This document shows positions 52,101 through 60,328 of a stretch of DNA of 64,000 nucleotides, in pieces (positions within the stretch are counted from its first letter, which is position 1; every line of letters starts with the position of its first letter). Origin of the DNA: Candidatus Blautia intestinigallinarum (GTDB taxonomy: Bacteria; Bacillota; Clostridia; Lachnospirales; Lachnospiraceae); assembly GCA_019112635.1 (NCBI GenBank), contig DXIX01000016.1:62001-126000 (forward strand). The letters run 5' to 3'. Position numbers and translations under genes: made by a program. Under the pieces are notes generated by a model. It saw only the letters and a program-made list of their open reading frames with translations, had not been told where the DNA came from and ran no database searches.

Positions 52101-53407
52101 TTGATGCACTTCATATCCTGTCCGCCGATGTCCAGAATACAGTCCACATCCGGGTCAAAGAAAGCAGCGGCATAGTAGTGGGATACGGTCTCCACCTCTC
52201 CTTCGTCCAGAAGAAAGGCTGCTTTTACCAGTGCCTCCCCGTAACCGGTGGAACAGGAGTAGGCAATGCGCGCGCTGGGCGGCAGCAGCTTGTAAATCTC
52301 CTGGATGGAACGGATGGCCGTCTTCACAGGGCTTCCGTTGTTGTTGCTGTAGAAGGAATACAAAAGCGTTCCATCCTCGCCTACCAGAGCAGTCTTGGTG
52401 GTGGTGGAACCGGCGTCGATTCCCAGATAGCAGTTGCCCTCGTAAGTGGACAGATCTCCGGTGGCCACATTGTAGCGGTTCTGACGCTCTTCAAATTCCC
52501 GGTATGCTTCCTCTGACTCAAAGAGCGGCTCCATACGGGCAACCTCGAAATCCAGTTTGATGGTGGCTGCCAGCCGGTCTTTCATGGCAGTCAGGGAGAC
52601 GGATACGTCTTCTTTGGCGTTCAGGGCGGAACCCATGGCGGCGAACAGATGGGAATTCTGCGGCACGATGGTGTGCTCTTCATCCAGCTTCAGAGTGCGG
52701 ATGAAGGCCTGACGCAGTTCCGTCAGGAAATGGAGCGGGCCGCCTAAGAAGGCCACGTGTCCCCGGATGGGCTTGCCGCATGCCAGACCACTGATCGTCT
52801 GATTGACGACCGCGTGGAAAATGGAGGCGGACAAATCTTCCTTGGTTGCTCCCTCGTTGATCAGAGGCTGGATGTCTGATTTCGCGAAGACACCGCATCT
52901 GGCAGCGATGGGGTAAAGTGCCTGATAATTTTTGGCATATTCATTTAAACCGGCAGCGTCCGTCTGAAGCAGAGATGCCATCTGGTCGATGAAAGAACCG
53001 GTGCCGCCGGCACAGATTCCATTCATTCTCTGTTCAATGTTGCCGCCCTCAAAATAGATGATTTTCGCGTCTTCTCCGCCAAGCTCTATGGCCACATCGG
53101 TCTTGGGAGCAAAAGTCTCCAGGGAAGTGGAGACGGCGATTACCTCCTGGACAAAAGGCACTTCCAGGTGATTGGCCAGAGTCAGACCGCCGGAACCGGT
53201 GATGACCGGATGAACCGTCAACTCTCCCAGCTTGTCCTGGGCTTTTGCCAGAAGCGCGGCCAGCGTCTCCTGAATGTTGGCGAAATGTCGTTCATAATCT
53301 GCGAATAATAGAGTATTGTCCTGGTCAAGAACCGCGATCTTCACGGTGGTGGAACCGATGTCAATACCCAGACGATAAGAATCGTTCACGGATGAGTTTA
53401 CAGTCAA
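49142..53407 (-). CDS. Giant tandem acyl-CoA dehydratase activase-like protein (BadF/BcrA ATPase x2 + DUF2229)
   Basis: A 1421-residue cytoplasmic protein. Two ASKHA ATPase modules of the 2-hydroxyacyl-CoA dehydratase activase kind sit in tandem. Module 1 is about 12-270 ([28 protein letters not shown]). Module 2 is about 327-590 ([40 protein letters not shown]). Each has the Cys that in HgdC-type dimers holds the shared [4Fe-4S] cluster. Then come a Cys-rich motif [10 protein letters not shown] (about 617) and a long region with the DUF2229 and dehydratase-subunit-like fold ([16 protein letters not shown]). Homologues are common in Lachnospiraceae, and I know of no defined function. The TTG start lies 7 nt after AAGGAGG. 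No dehydratase or transferase gene is near. Confidence 0.88.
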   Translation of the reverse strand: MTVNSSVNDSYRLGIDIGSTTVKIAVLDQDNTLLFADYERHFANIQETLAALLAKAQDKLGELTVHPVITGSGGLTLANHLEVPFVQEVIAVSTSLETFAPKTDVAIELGGEDAKIIYFEGGNIEQRMNGICAGGTGSFIDQMASLLQTDAAGLNEYAKNYQALYPIAARCGVFAKSDIQPLINEGATKEDLSASIFHAVVNQTISGLACGKPIRGHVAFLGGPLHFLTELRQAFIRTLKLDEEHTIVPQNSHLFAAMGSALNAKEDVSVSLTAMKDRLAATIKLDFEVARMEPLFESEEAYREFEERQNRYNVATGDLSTYEGNCYLGIDAGSTTTKTALVGEDGTLLYSFYSNNNGSPVKTAIRSIQEIYKLLPPSARIAYSCSTGYGEALVKAAFLLDEGEVETVSHYYAAAFFDPDVDCILDIGGQDMKCIKIKNQTVDSVQLNEACSSGCGSFIETFAKSLNYSVADFAKAALFAKHPIDLGTRCTVFMNSKVKQAQKEGAEVSDISAGLAYSVIKNALYKVIKVSDASELGKHIVVQGGTFYNDAVLRSFEKIADCHAIRPDIAGIMGAFGAALIARERYTEGTQTTMLSIDKINALEYTTSMANCKGCTNHCRLTINTFSGGRQFISGNRCEKGLGKEKNRKKIPNLFDYKYKKLFHRAPLSPVEATRGQVGIPRVLNMYENYPFWHTFFTELKYQVILSPSSSRKIYELGIESIPSESECYPAKLAHGHVTWLIRKGVKFIFYPCVPYERVEFPEAVNHYNCPIVTSYAENIKNNVDELDDPSIHFANPFLAFTSEEIITNRLVEEFPKIPEEEVRAAAHKAWMEMEATREDIKRKGEEVLAWMKKTHHRGIVLAGRPYHVDPEVHHGIPELINSYDIAVLTEDSVSHLAQIERPLRVNDQWMYHSRLYAAANYVKTRDDLDLIQLNSFGCGLDAVTTDEVYEILEKSGKIYTCLKIDEVNNLGAARIRIRSLIAALKAKEKQNQPRVIQPSSIYKVPFTKEMRKNYTILCPQMSPIHFSILQAAFNASGYHLEVLPNDNKEAVDVGLKYVNNDACYPSLMVVGQIMQALLSGKYDLNRVAVIMSQTGGGCRASNYIAFIRRALEKAGMSQIPVISVNLSGLESNPGFKLTPKLIQRVAYGAVFGDILMKCVYRMRPYEVKKGSVNRLHRKWENRCIQFVSDKKVTHKKFKWMCRRMIEEFDSIPITDEVKPRVGIVGEILVKFLPAANNYLAELLESEGAEAVVPDLIDFLAYCFYNQNFKVKYLGSKKSAAVTANMGIKALDWVRSAANEAFEKSQHFEPAADIRQLARMARPIVSNGNQTGEGWFLTGEMLELIHNNAPNIVCTQPFACLPNHIVGKGVIKQIRKKYPQANIVAIDYDPGASEVNQLNRIKLMLSTAQKNLKKSKKAQNG

Positions 53408-53498
53408 AGACAGTACCTCCTTCTCAATCGAAAATATATTTTTGATCAGATCATTATTTACAATCTTTTCATCATTTTTATGGTTTTTTCATCGTAAC

Positions 53499-53527
53499 AT
53501 TATACGACAGGACCTCCTAAAATACAA
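53499..53527 (-). promoter_or_regulatory. Possible promoter of the activase gene
   Basis: Minus strand: TATAAT (complement of 53499-53504), with TTGTAT as -35 at 17 bp (complement of 53522-53527). The -10 is perfect, the -35 weak. Within the 53408-53704 gap only this and the tgt promoter are seen. Confidence 0.5.
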
Positions 53528-53615
53528 CAGTTAAAACTTAACAAATTGTACCCAGAATCTTAACAGAAAAAAGAGAAAACAACAGACAGAGGTTCTTTCG
53601 TCAGTCTAATCAGGG

Positions 53616-53644
53616 TTGAAATTCCTCCTGTTTCAGGCTATACT
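53616..53644 (+). promoter_or_regulatory. Promoter of tgt
   Basis: TTGAAA (53616-53621), a 17-bp spacer and TATACT (53639-53644). The leader is about 54 nt. Confidence 0.65.
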
Positions 53645-53704
53645 GGACAATGGTATAAATTAGCCATAAGAAATAAGAATGAGAACAGAAAACGAGGAAA
53701 ATCT

Positions 53705-54835
53705 ATGTATCAGATATTAAAGACGGAAGGAAGAGCCAAGAGAGCTCAGATGACAACGGTTCATGGAACCATTCAGACACCGGTGTTTATGAATGTGGGA
53801 ACCGCGGCGGCGATCAAAGGAGCCGTCTCCACCATGGATTTGAAGGAGATCAAAACCCAGGTGGAACTGTCGAATACGTATCATCTCCATGTGCGCCCGG
53901 GAGACCAGGTTGTGAAGAAGCTGGGAGGACTTCACCGGTTCATGAACTGGGACCGGCCGATTCTCACCGATTCCGGCGGATTTCAGGTGTTTTCCCTGGC
54001 AGGTCTGCGCAAGATCAAAGAGGAAGGCGTCTATTTCCACTCCCATGTGGATGGACGGAAGATTTTCATGGGACCGGAGGAGAGTATGCAGATCCAATCC
54101 AATCTGGCTTCTACCATTGCCATGGCATTCGATGAATGCCCTTCCAGTGTGGCCAGCAGAGAGTATGTGCAGAATTCTGTGGACCGCACCACCCGCTGGC
54201 TGAAAAGATGCAAGGATGAGATGGCAAGGCTGAATTCCCTGGAAGACACCATCAACCCCCATCAGCTTTTGTTCGGCATTAACCAGGGAGCAATCTATGA
54301 GGATATCCGAATCTCCCACGCACAGCAGATTTCCGAGCTGGATCTGGACGGTTATGCGGTGGGAGGACTGGCAGTCGGAGAGACGCATGAGGAGATGTAT
54401 CATATCCTGGACGAAGTGGTGCCTTATCTGCCCCAGAACAAACCGACTTACCTGATGGGCGTGGGGACACCGGCGAATATCCTGGAGGCAGTCAGCAGAG
54501 GTGTGGATTTCTTTGACTGCGTCTATCCCACACGGAACGGACGTCATGGCCATGTGTACACGAACCAGGGACGCCGGAATCTGTTCAATGCCAAGTATGA
54601 GCTGGATGACCGTCCCATTGAGGAGGGATGCCAGTGTCCGGCCTGCCGCCATTACAGCAGAGCCTATATCCGTCATCTGCTGAAAGCCAAGGAGATGCTG
54701 GGCATGCGCCTGTGCGTGCTGCACAATCTGTACTTCTATAACAAGATGATGGAAGAAATCCGTGACGCCATTGACGCGGGAGAGTACGAGGCATATAAGA
54801 AGAGAAAGCTGGCAGGGATGGAAGAGAACGCCTGA
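53705..54835 (+). CDS. tgt: tRNA-guanine transglycosylase
   Basis: Exchanges guanine-34 for preQ1 in tRNAs with GUN anticodons, the key step of queuosine insertion. 376 residues. Catalytic motifs: LTDSGGFQVFSL (first Asp), GYAVGGLAVGE, GVDFFDCVYPTRNGRHG (nucleophile Asp) and the zinc site CQCPACRHYSRAYIRHL (three Cys and a His). Start ATG after GAGGAAA. Monocistronic; queA and yajC, which often accompany it, are not adjacent, though yajC lies 7 kb downstream. Confidence 0.97.
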   Translation: MYQILKTEGRAKRAQMTTVHGTIQTPVFMNVGTAAAIKGAVSTMDLKEIKTQVELSNTYHLHVRPGDQVVKKLGGLHRFMNWDRPILTDSGGFQVFSLAGLRKIKEEGVYFHSHVDGRKIFMGPEESMQIQSNLASTIAMAFDECPSSVASREYVQNSVDRTTRWLKRCKDEMARLNSLEDTINPHQLLFGINQGAIYEDIRISHAQQISELDLDGYAVGGLAVGETHEEMYHILDEVVPYLPQNKPTYLMGVGTPANILEAVSRGVDFFDCVYPTRNGRHGHVYTNQGRRNLFNAKYELDDRPIEEGCQCPACRHYSRAYIRHLLKAKEMLGMRLCVLHNLYFYNKMMEEIRDAIDAGEYEAYKKRKLAGMEENA

Positions 54836-54890
54836 CGGCATGTAAGATTCGCCTGCGCATCCTCGCGGCAGAAAGAAAAAAGAGATTTTT

Positions 54891-55916
54891 CTATATCGTG
54901 GTTTTTCGACGAATTAAAATAGGTGGAATGATTTTGTGAACCGGTTCCCGCAGGGGAGCCGGTCTTCTTTTTTTGCGCTCATTCATCTGCTCGGACAGAA
55001 CTTTCATGGCTTCATCGGCGATGACGGAGATCTGCTGTCCCACAGTGCTTATGGGGATGACAGCCTCCTTTGAGATCGGTGAATTGTCGAATCCGATGAT
55101 CTGATAAGTATCCGGCAGTGATCCGTATTTTTGAATGAGAAGATTCAAAAACACATTGGCGTGGGTATCGTTGGGCATGAAGATCCCTTTTCTCTTGCCA
55201 GGATATTTCTGTTCCAGAAGATTTATAAGTTCCAGGATTTTTTCCCGGTTTTCCTCAAAGGTATTTCCCAGATCGGTGAGAATCAATTCATAGGGAAAAT
55301 GAAATTCCTCGCAGGTATCCACAAATCCGCGGATCCGTCCGTAGGTGGGCAGAGTGTCCGGCAGATCTGCGTTCACGTGGATGAGAATGTCACAGTTGCT
55401 TTTGCTGAGAAGGCCGGCCGCCTGCACTCCGCCCATATAGTTGTCTGTGTTGACACTGGAGATGTGCTGATCTTCCCGCTCGATTCCCACGACGGGAACG
55501 TTGTAGGAAGCCAGTTCTTCGGAGGGAATGGTACCGCTTAAGATGATCATTCCTTCAATGTTATAGGCAAGCAGTTCTTTGATATATTTCCGCTCCACAT
55601 CTGCCTTGGAACTCCCGGCAAAGACCAGGAATTTGTAGCCGTAAGTCTCATAGGTGGCGAGAATCTGATTGAGCATTTCCGAGTAGTAATGCATGTACAG
55701 ATTGGGAATGATTACACCGATAAACTCAGTCTTTCCGCTGGCCAGGATCCGTCCCACTTTGTTTTCCTGATAATCAAGCTCCACCAGGGCGTTGGAGATT
55801 TTTTCCTGGTTCTCCAAGGTGAGCGAGTCCGGATCATTAAAATAACGGGAGATAGTAGTCTTGGAAAAACCTGTATATGCTGCGATATCCGCAAAAGTTA
55901 CTTTTTTTGTTCTCAT
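54891..55916 (-). CDS. LacI family transcriptional regulator of the fructoside operon
   Basis: A 341-residue repressor. The N-terminal helix-turn-helix (VTFADIAAYTGFSKTTISRYF, about 6-26) and the hinge (KVGRILASGKT) precede a periplasmic-binding-protein-like sensor (FIGVIIPNLYMHYYSEM, IIGFDNSPISKEAVIPISTV). It is transcribed away from the ABC/GH32 operon, with two 20-bp palindromes between them. It should repress that operon, and perhaps itself, until a sugar or sugar phosphate binds. The inducer is inferred from the GH32 gene (sucrose or a fructo-oligosaccharide). ATG 55916 after AAAGGAG. Confidence 0.92.
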   Translation of the reverse strand: MRTKKVTFADIAAYTGFSKTTISRYFNDPDSLTLENQEKISNALVELDYQENKVGRILASGKTEFIGVIIPNLYMHYYSEMLNQILATYETYGYKFLVFAGSSKADVERKYIKELLAYNIEGMIILSGTIPSEELASYNVPVVGIEREDQHISSVNTDNYMGGVQAAGLLSKSNCDILIHVNADLPDTLPTYGRIRGFVDTCEEFHFPYELILTDLGNTFEENREKILELINLLEQKYPGKRKGIFMPNDTHANVFLNLLIQKYGSLPDTYQIIGFDNSPISKEAVIPISTVGQQISVIADEAMKVLSEQMNERKKRRPAPLREPVHKIIPPILIRRKTTI

Positions 55917-55947
55917 AACATTTCAGCTCCTTTGATTCAATAGATAC

Positions 55948-55977
55948 AGTATAACAGATAAAAGGAAAAAGAATCAA
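55948..55977 (-). promoter_or_regulatory. Promoter of the lacI-type regulator
   Basis: Minus strand: TTGATT (complement of 55972-55977), 18 bp, TATACT (complement of 55948-55953). Operator 1 begins 6 bp upstream of this -35. Confidence 0.6.
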
Positions 55978-55983
55978 TAAAAG

Positions 55984-56003
55984 AACCGGTTACATAACCG
56001 GTT
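55984..56003. promoter_or_regulatory. LacI-type operator 1
   Basis: AACCGGTTACATAACCGGTT, a perfect palindrome of two 9-bp half-sites around CA. The central-CG arrangement is typical of LacI-family operators. It lies upstream of both divergent promoters. Confidence 0.75.
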
Positions 56004-56067
56004 TTGTTAGATTTCCACAGAAACCAAGGAAGAAAAATGGGATATATGACGAAACTGAAATTTGCTG

Positions 56068-56096
56068 TTGACACAAAACCAAGCAGCAGTTATGAT
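56068..56096 (+). promoter_or_regulatory. Promoter of the fructoside ABC/GH32 operon
   Basis: TTGACA (56068-56073), a 17-bp spacer and TATGAT (56091-56096). It is near consensus. The expected start (about 56103) lies just before operator 2. Confidence 0.8.
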
Positions 56097-56107
56097 TACA
56101 GTAAAGG

Positions 56108-56127
56108 AACCGGTTACTTAACCGGTA
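56108..56127. promoter_or_regulatory. LacI-type operator 2
   Basis: AACCGGTTACTTAACCGGTA, 19 of 20 palindrome positions, almost the same as operator 1 and 124 bp from it. It covers about +5 to +25 of the operon transcript, a classic repressor position. Confidence 0.75.
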
Positions 56128-56171
56128 ATTCAAAACTGATTTTCAGCAGAAAAGGCAAAGGAGAGGATGGA

Positions 56172-57494
56172 ATGAGAAGAAAATTGCTGTGCCTGTCGGT
56201 CATGCTGTTGGCCGCGGCGAGTCTTTCCGGGTGCAGACAGCATGACCCCGAGCCCGGGGAGATTGCCGGATATGATGAGGGAGAAGAATATCTCTCCATA
56301 TGGGTACACTCAATTGAGGACACAGAGGAAGGGCAGGCCTACAAGGAATCTGTGGAAACCTTTAATGAAGCTTATGACGGGAAGTATTTTGCGGATATTG
56401 AGTTCGTGCCGCGCAATGACAGCGGAGGCGGTTATTCCGACAAAGTGAATGCCTCTGTGATGGCAGGAGGACTGCCGGATGTGCTGACGGTAGACGGACC
56501 GAATATTGCCGCCTATGCCGCCAATGGAATTATTCAGCCTCTGGCAGATCTGACGGAGGAAGAAGAGAGTGAATATCTTCCTTCCATCATCGAACAGGGA
56601 ACGGTAAATGACGAACTTTATGCCCTGGGAGTGATGGAGTCCAGCGTGGGACTTTACTACAACAAAGATATTTTAGAGGAAGCAGGTATTGATGTTCCGG
56701 ATGCGGATCATCCCTGGACCTGGTCAGAGTTCACACAGATCCTGGAGCAGTTGAAGCCTCTGATGGAGGAGAAAGACGGATATCCTCTGGATATGACCTT
56801 TCCGGTGGGAGAGACCAGCATCTATTATTTCGCTCCTTTTGTGTGGTCCGGCGGCGGAGAGCTGGTGAGTGACGACGGGCTGACTGTGGACGGCTATTTC
56901 AATTCGGATAAGACTGCGGAGGCGATGGAGTATTTCCGTTCCATGGTGGAGAATGAATATATGTCGGAGGCTCCCATTGATCATTTGTTTGAGAGCGGAA
57001 GGGCTGCATTCAAGTTTGACGGAGCCTGGGAAGTGAATACGGTATATACCAGTTACCCGGATATTGATCTGGGAGTTGCTCCCTATGTGGTGAGCGATGA
57101 CTGGGATGGAGGCACTTACACGCCGACGGGTTCCTGGGCTTTTGCAGCTTCCTCAGAGACTGAGAATATTGAGGGAGCCACAGAGCTGGTTAAATGGATG
57201 AGCGGTGTGGAGAGCGGTGTCCGTATCTGGGAGATGTCAAAAAGCTTTCCGTCCACTTACGGGGCATTTGAGGAAATTGATGTGTTCCAGACAGATGAGA
57301 ACTACCGGGCTTTGTATAATCAGCTGAGCAATTACGGACATCCCAGACCTAAGACTCCTGTGTATCCGCAGGTCAGCACTTCCTTCCAGGAAGTTCTGGA
57401 GAGCGTGGCCCTGGGAGGCAAAGATACCCAGACTGAACTGGATAAAGCAGTGGAACGGATAGATACAAAATTGGAACGTTATACGAGGGAATAA
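56172..57494 (+). CDS. Sugar ABC transporter substrate-binding lipoprotein
   Basis: A 440-residue lipoprotein: basic N-terminus, hydrophobic segment and lipobox LSGC with Cys at about 19. The mature part is a family 1 solute-binding protein (SVETFNEAYDGKYFADIEF, GGLPDVLTVDGPNIAAYAANG, GLYYNKDILEEAGIDVP, SGRAAFKFDGAWEV). It should catch the sugar outside and deliver it to the permeases that follow. ATG 56172 is 8 nt after AAAGGAG. The frame is open back to 56004, but that part covers the promoter and operator and is not coding. First gene of a five-gene operon. Confidence 0.94.
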   Translation: MRRKLLCLSVMLLAAASLSGCRQHDPEPGEIAGYDEGEEYLSIWVHSIEDTEEGQAYKESVETFNEAYDGKYFADIEFVPRNDSGGGYSDKVNASVMAGGLPDVLTVDGPNIAAYAANGIIQPLADLTEEEESEYLPSIIEQGTVNDELYALGVMESSVGLYYNKDILEEAGIDVPDADHPWTWSEFTQILEQLKPLMEEKDGYPLDMTFPVGETSIYYFAPFVWSGGGELVSDDGLTVDGYFNSDKTAEAMEYFRSMVENEYMSEAPIDHLFESGRAAFKFDGAWEVNTVYTSYPDIDLGVAPYVVSDDWDGGTYTPTGSWAFAASSETENIEGATELVKWMSGVESGVRIWEMSKSFPSTYGAFEEIDVFQTDENYRALYNQLSNYGHPRPKTPVYPQVSTSFQEVLESVALGGKDTQTELDKAVERIDTKLERYTRE

Positions 57495-57497
57495 GAG

Positions 57498-58397
57498 ATG
57501 AAAAGAAAAAATTCAATTATGGGAATGGCGTTTTTCGGCCCCGCACTGGTGCTTCTCACCCTGTTTTTATTCCTGCCGATGCTTCTTACCTTCGGATTCA
57601 GTTTTACCGATTATTTTGCCCTGAATCCAGAGCTGACGCACTTTGTGGGACTGGAAAACTACATGAATATTTTTAAGGACGATCTGTTCGTGCAGTCCTT
57701 TTTAAACACAGTGAAATTCGTGATTATCATTGTGCCTCTTCAGTGCGGCGGAGCCCTGCTTTTAGCCCTTGCTATCAACAAGGCGGCACACTGTAAGAAG
57801 TACTTCAAAGTGGCATTTTTCGTGCCGGTGGTCATGTCTTTGGCGGTTGTCTCCACCTTATGGATGCAGATTTACAGCCCGGAGGGAATTCTGAATACGC
57901 TTCTGGCCCATGTGGGAATTGACACGCAGCCTTTCATCCACAGCGCGGATCAGGCTCTGCCATCCATTGCCATCATGAGTGTGTGGCAGGGAGTGGGATA
58001 CCAGATGATTATCTTTCTGGGAGGACTGCAGAACATCAATCCGGCCCTTTATGAGGCTGCGGAGATGGATCATGCGAGCGGATGGCAGAAATTCAAGGAT
58101 ATCACGCTTCCAGAGTTGAAGCCGCTGTGTATCTTTGTATTTATCACGGTTACCATCGGAGCTTTCCGTATGCTGGTACAGCCCATGGTAATGACCGGAG
58201 GTGGACCGGATCACTCGACTTACACGATTGTCTACGATATTTACGAGACCGGTACGGTGAACTGGGAGATGGGACTGGCGTCTACTATGGCGATTGTATT
58301 TACTGTCTTTGTTGTGATTTTGACCATTATACAGAATGTACTGACAAAAGATAAGGAGGGAAGAAAACATGTTCACAAAAAAGCAAAAGCGAATTAA
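57498..58397 (+). CDS. Sugar ABC transporter permease (MalF/UgpA type)
   Basis: A 299-residue inner-membrane subunit with six helices. The EAA loop that contacts the ATPase is visible as YEAAEMDHASGWQKFKDITLPEL. It starts 3 bp after the binding-protein gene and overlaps the second permease by 29 bp, so the two are translated together. Forms the channel with the next protein. Specificity follows the operon (fructosides, inferred). Confidence 0.94.
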   Translation: MKRKNSIMGMAFFGPALVLLTLFLFLPMLLTFGFSFTDYFALNPELTHFVGLENYMNIFKDDLFVQSFLNTVKFVIIIVPLQCGGALLLALAINKAAHCKKYFKVAFFVPVVMSLAVVSTLWMQIYSPEGILNTLLAHVGIDTQPFIHSADQALPSIAIMSVWQGVGYQMIIFLGGLQNINPALYEAAEMDHASGWQKFKDITLPELKPLCIFVFITVTIGAFRMLVQPMVMTGGGPDHSTYTIVYDIYETGTVNWEMGLASTMAIVFTVFVVILTIIQNVLTKDKEGRKHVHKKAKAN

Positions 58398-59220
58398 CTG
58401 GATCCTGGTGGCTGTGCTGCTGGTTCTCTCCATTTTCTTCCTGTTTCCCGTGATCTGGATGCTGGCCAATTCTTTCAAACCGGATGCGGCGATCACCGCA
58501 GATATGAACTCTGTCGCGGCGTTTATCCCGCCGGCACCGAACGGAAACTTTTTTGACAACTATGTCTCCATCATCACGGATACTAACTTTCTGAGATATA
58601 TGGGAAACACTCTTTTATACGCGGCGATTCTGATCGTTCTGAGTATTGTTGTGAATGGCCTTGCAGGGTATGCTCTGGCGAAGATCAAGTTTCCCTTCCG
58701 GGACCAGTGGCTGATGATCATCATTATGCTTCTGATTGTCCCCACCGAGACTGTGATCACCATCCATTTTCTGATTATAGCAAAAGCAGGTCTTCTGAAC
58801 ACGATTGTGGGGTACATCCTGCCGCTGATCGTCAATCCGTTTAACATCTTTTTGTTCCGGCAGGTGTTTGTAAGTCTGCCTGATGACGTATATGAGGCGG
58901 CACAGCTGGATTTCTGCGGACCGGTGAAATATTTCTTCACCATGGTGCTGCCCATGTCTAAGACGGTCGTGGCGACGGTCAGTGTGTTTACCTTTTTGAA
59001 CGTGTGGAATGACTATCTGTGGCCGTCACTGGTATTTACCTCCAGTGATCTTCTGACAGCACAGATTGGTCTGAACTCTATCACATCCAATGAAAACACA
59101 ACCATGGGCCAGACACTGGCGGTTATCACACTTGTCACTATTCCGGTAATTATCATCTACTCTCTGTTCTCCAAACAGATTGTGGAAGGCGTAACATCGA
59201 CAGGATCAAAGGAAGGATAA
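58369..59220 (+). CDS. Sugar ABC transporter permease (MalG/UgpE type)
   Basis: A 283-residue, six-helix subunit. The EAA loop is YEAAQLDFCGPVKYFFTMVLPMSK, and the C-terminal TSTGSKEG tail is usual for this type (VEGVTSTGSKEG). It starts inside the end of the first permease gene with AAGGAGGGAAG upstream, which is a good ribosome site. Pairs with the preceding permease. Confidence 0.94.
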   Translation: MFTKKQKRINWILVAVLLVLSIFFLFPVIWMLANSFKPDAAITADMNSVAAFIPPAPNGNFFDNYVSIITDTNFLRYMGNTLLYAAILIVLSIVVNGLAGYALAKIKFPFRDQWLMIIIMLLIVPTETVITIHFLIIAKAGLLNTIVGYILPLIVNPFNIFLFRQVFVSLPDDVYEAAQLDFCGPVKYFFTMVLPMSKTVVATVSVFTFLNVWNDYLWPSLVFTSSDLLTAQIGLNSITSNENTTMGQTLAVITLVTIPVIIIYSLFSKQIVEGVTSTGSKEG

Positions 59221-59224
59221 GAAA

Positions 59225-60328
59225 ATGAGTTTTATAGAATTTAAAAATGTATGTAAGAAATATCCGGGATCGGATAAAAATACGGTAAATAATTTTAATC
59301 TGAATATCGAAGAAAAAGAATTCATCGCTTTTGTCGGACCTTCTGGATGCGGCAAATCCACCACACTGCGTATGATTGCGGGATTTGAGGAAATTACAGG
59401 AGGAGAGCTCTACATCGACGGCAGGAAAGTCAATGAGACAGCTCCCAGAGACAGGGGAATTGCCATGGTATTCCAGAACTATGCACTCTATCCCCATATG
59501 ACCGTTGAGAAAAACATCGGATATGGCCTGAAGAATATGAAAATGCCGGCCGACCAGATTAAGAAAAAAGTGGACTGGGCCATTGACATCCTGGGATTGG
59601 AAGAGTATCGTTACCGCAAACCAAAGAATCTCTCCGGCGGCCAGCGCCAGAGAGTGGCCCTGGGCCGTGCCATTGTGAAGAACCAGAAGGTCTTCCTCAT
59701 GGACGAACCGCTGTCCAATCTGGACGCGAAGCTCCGCGTCAGCATGAGAACCGAGATCAGCAAACTGCACCGGGAACTGGGAGCCACTACCATTTATGTG
59801 ACACACGATCAGGTGGAGGCCATGACGATGGCTGACCGGATTGTCATCATGAAAGACGGTGTGATCCAGCAGGTGGGAAAACCTATGGAACTCTATGACC
59901 ACCCGAAGAATCAGTTTGTGGCAGGGTTTATCGGCTCTCCTCAGATGAATTTCTTCGATGTGACTGTGAATGGCAATGTGATCCATTTCGCGGATGGAAG
60001 TTCGGTCGCTGTCCCGGAGGGAGTCACCAAAAAACTTGGCGGACGCCAGGGAGAGATGGTGCTTGGCATTCGCGGCGAGGATATCAAGATGGATGCGCAG
60101 AATATGGATTTGAATCGGGATCACATACAGCATGCGGTGATTACGGACACGGAAGTCATGGGCAATGAGAATAACCTGTATTTCAATTTCGGCGGCACAC
60201 AGGCCGTGGCGCGGGTCTCCAAGTATGAGATCAGCCAGATTGGAGATCAGATTGATTTTGTGTTCATGCCATCAAAGATGCACTTTTTTGATAAAGAGAC
60301 GGGAGTAAATTACACGGAGGCAGTATGA
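59225..60328 (+). CDS. Sugar ABC transporter ATPase (UgpC/MsmX/MalK type)
   Basis: A 367-residue ATPase. Walker A GPSGCGKST (38-46), signature NLSGGQRQRVALGRA (about 134), Walker B VFLMDEPLSNLD and switch His in YVTHDQVEAMTMADR. A C-terminal regulatory OB domain (from about 240) follows as in MalK. Many Firmicutes use one shared MsmX ATPase for several sugar importers; here a dedicated copy sits in the operon, 4 bp after the permease gene and overlapping GH32 by 4 bp. Confidence 0.95.
   Translation: MSFIEFKNVCKKYPGSDKNTVNNFNLNIEEKEFIAFVGPSGCGKSTTLRMIAGFEEITGGELYIDGRKVNETAPRDRGIAMVFQNYALYPHMTVEKNIGYGLKNMKMPADQIKKKVDWAIDILGLEEYRYRKPKNLSGGQRQRVALGRAIVKNQKVFLMDEPLSNLDAKLRVSMRTEISKLHRELGATTIYVTHDQVEAMTMADRIVIMKDGVIQQVGKPMELYDHPKNQFVAGFIGSPQMNFFDVTVNGNVIHFADGSSVAVPEGVTKKLGGRQGEMVLGIRGEDIKMDAQNMDLNRDHIQHAVITDTEVMGNENNLYFNFGGTQAVARVSKYEISQIGDQIDFVFMPSKMHFFDKETGVNYTEAV

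Noticed and set aside
50288-52516. 742-codon open frame on the plus strand
   Set aside because: Lies wholly antisense to the activase gene; the protein has no recognisable motif and reflects codon composition of the real gene.
56004-56171. In-frame N-terminal extension of the binding protein
   Set aside because: Covers the operon promoter and second operator; the lipobox signal peptide and ribosome site set the start at 56172.
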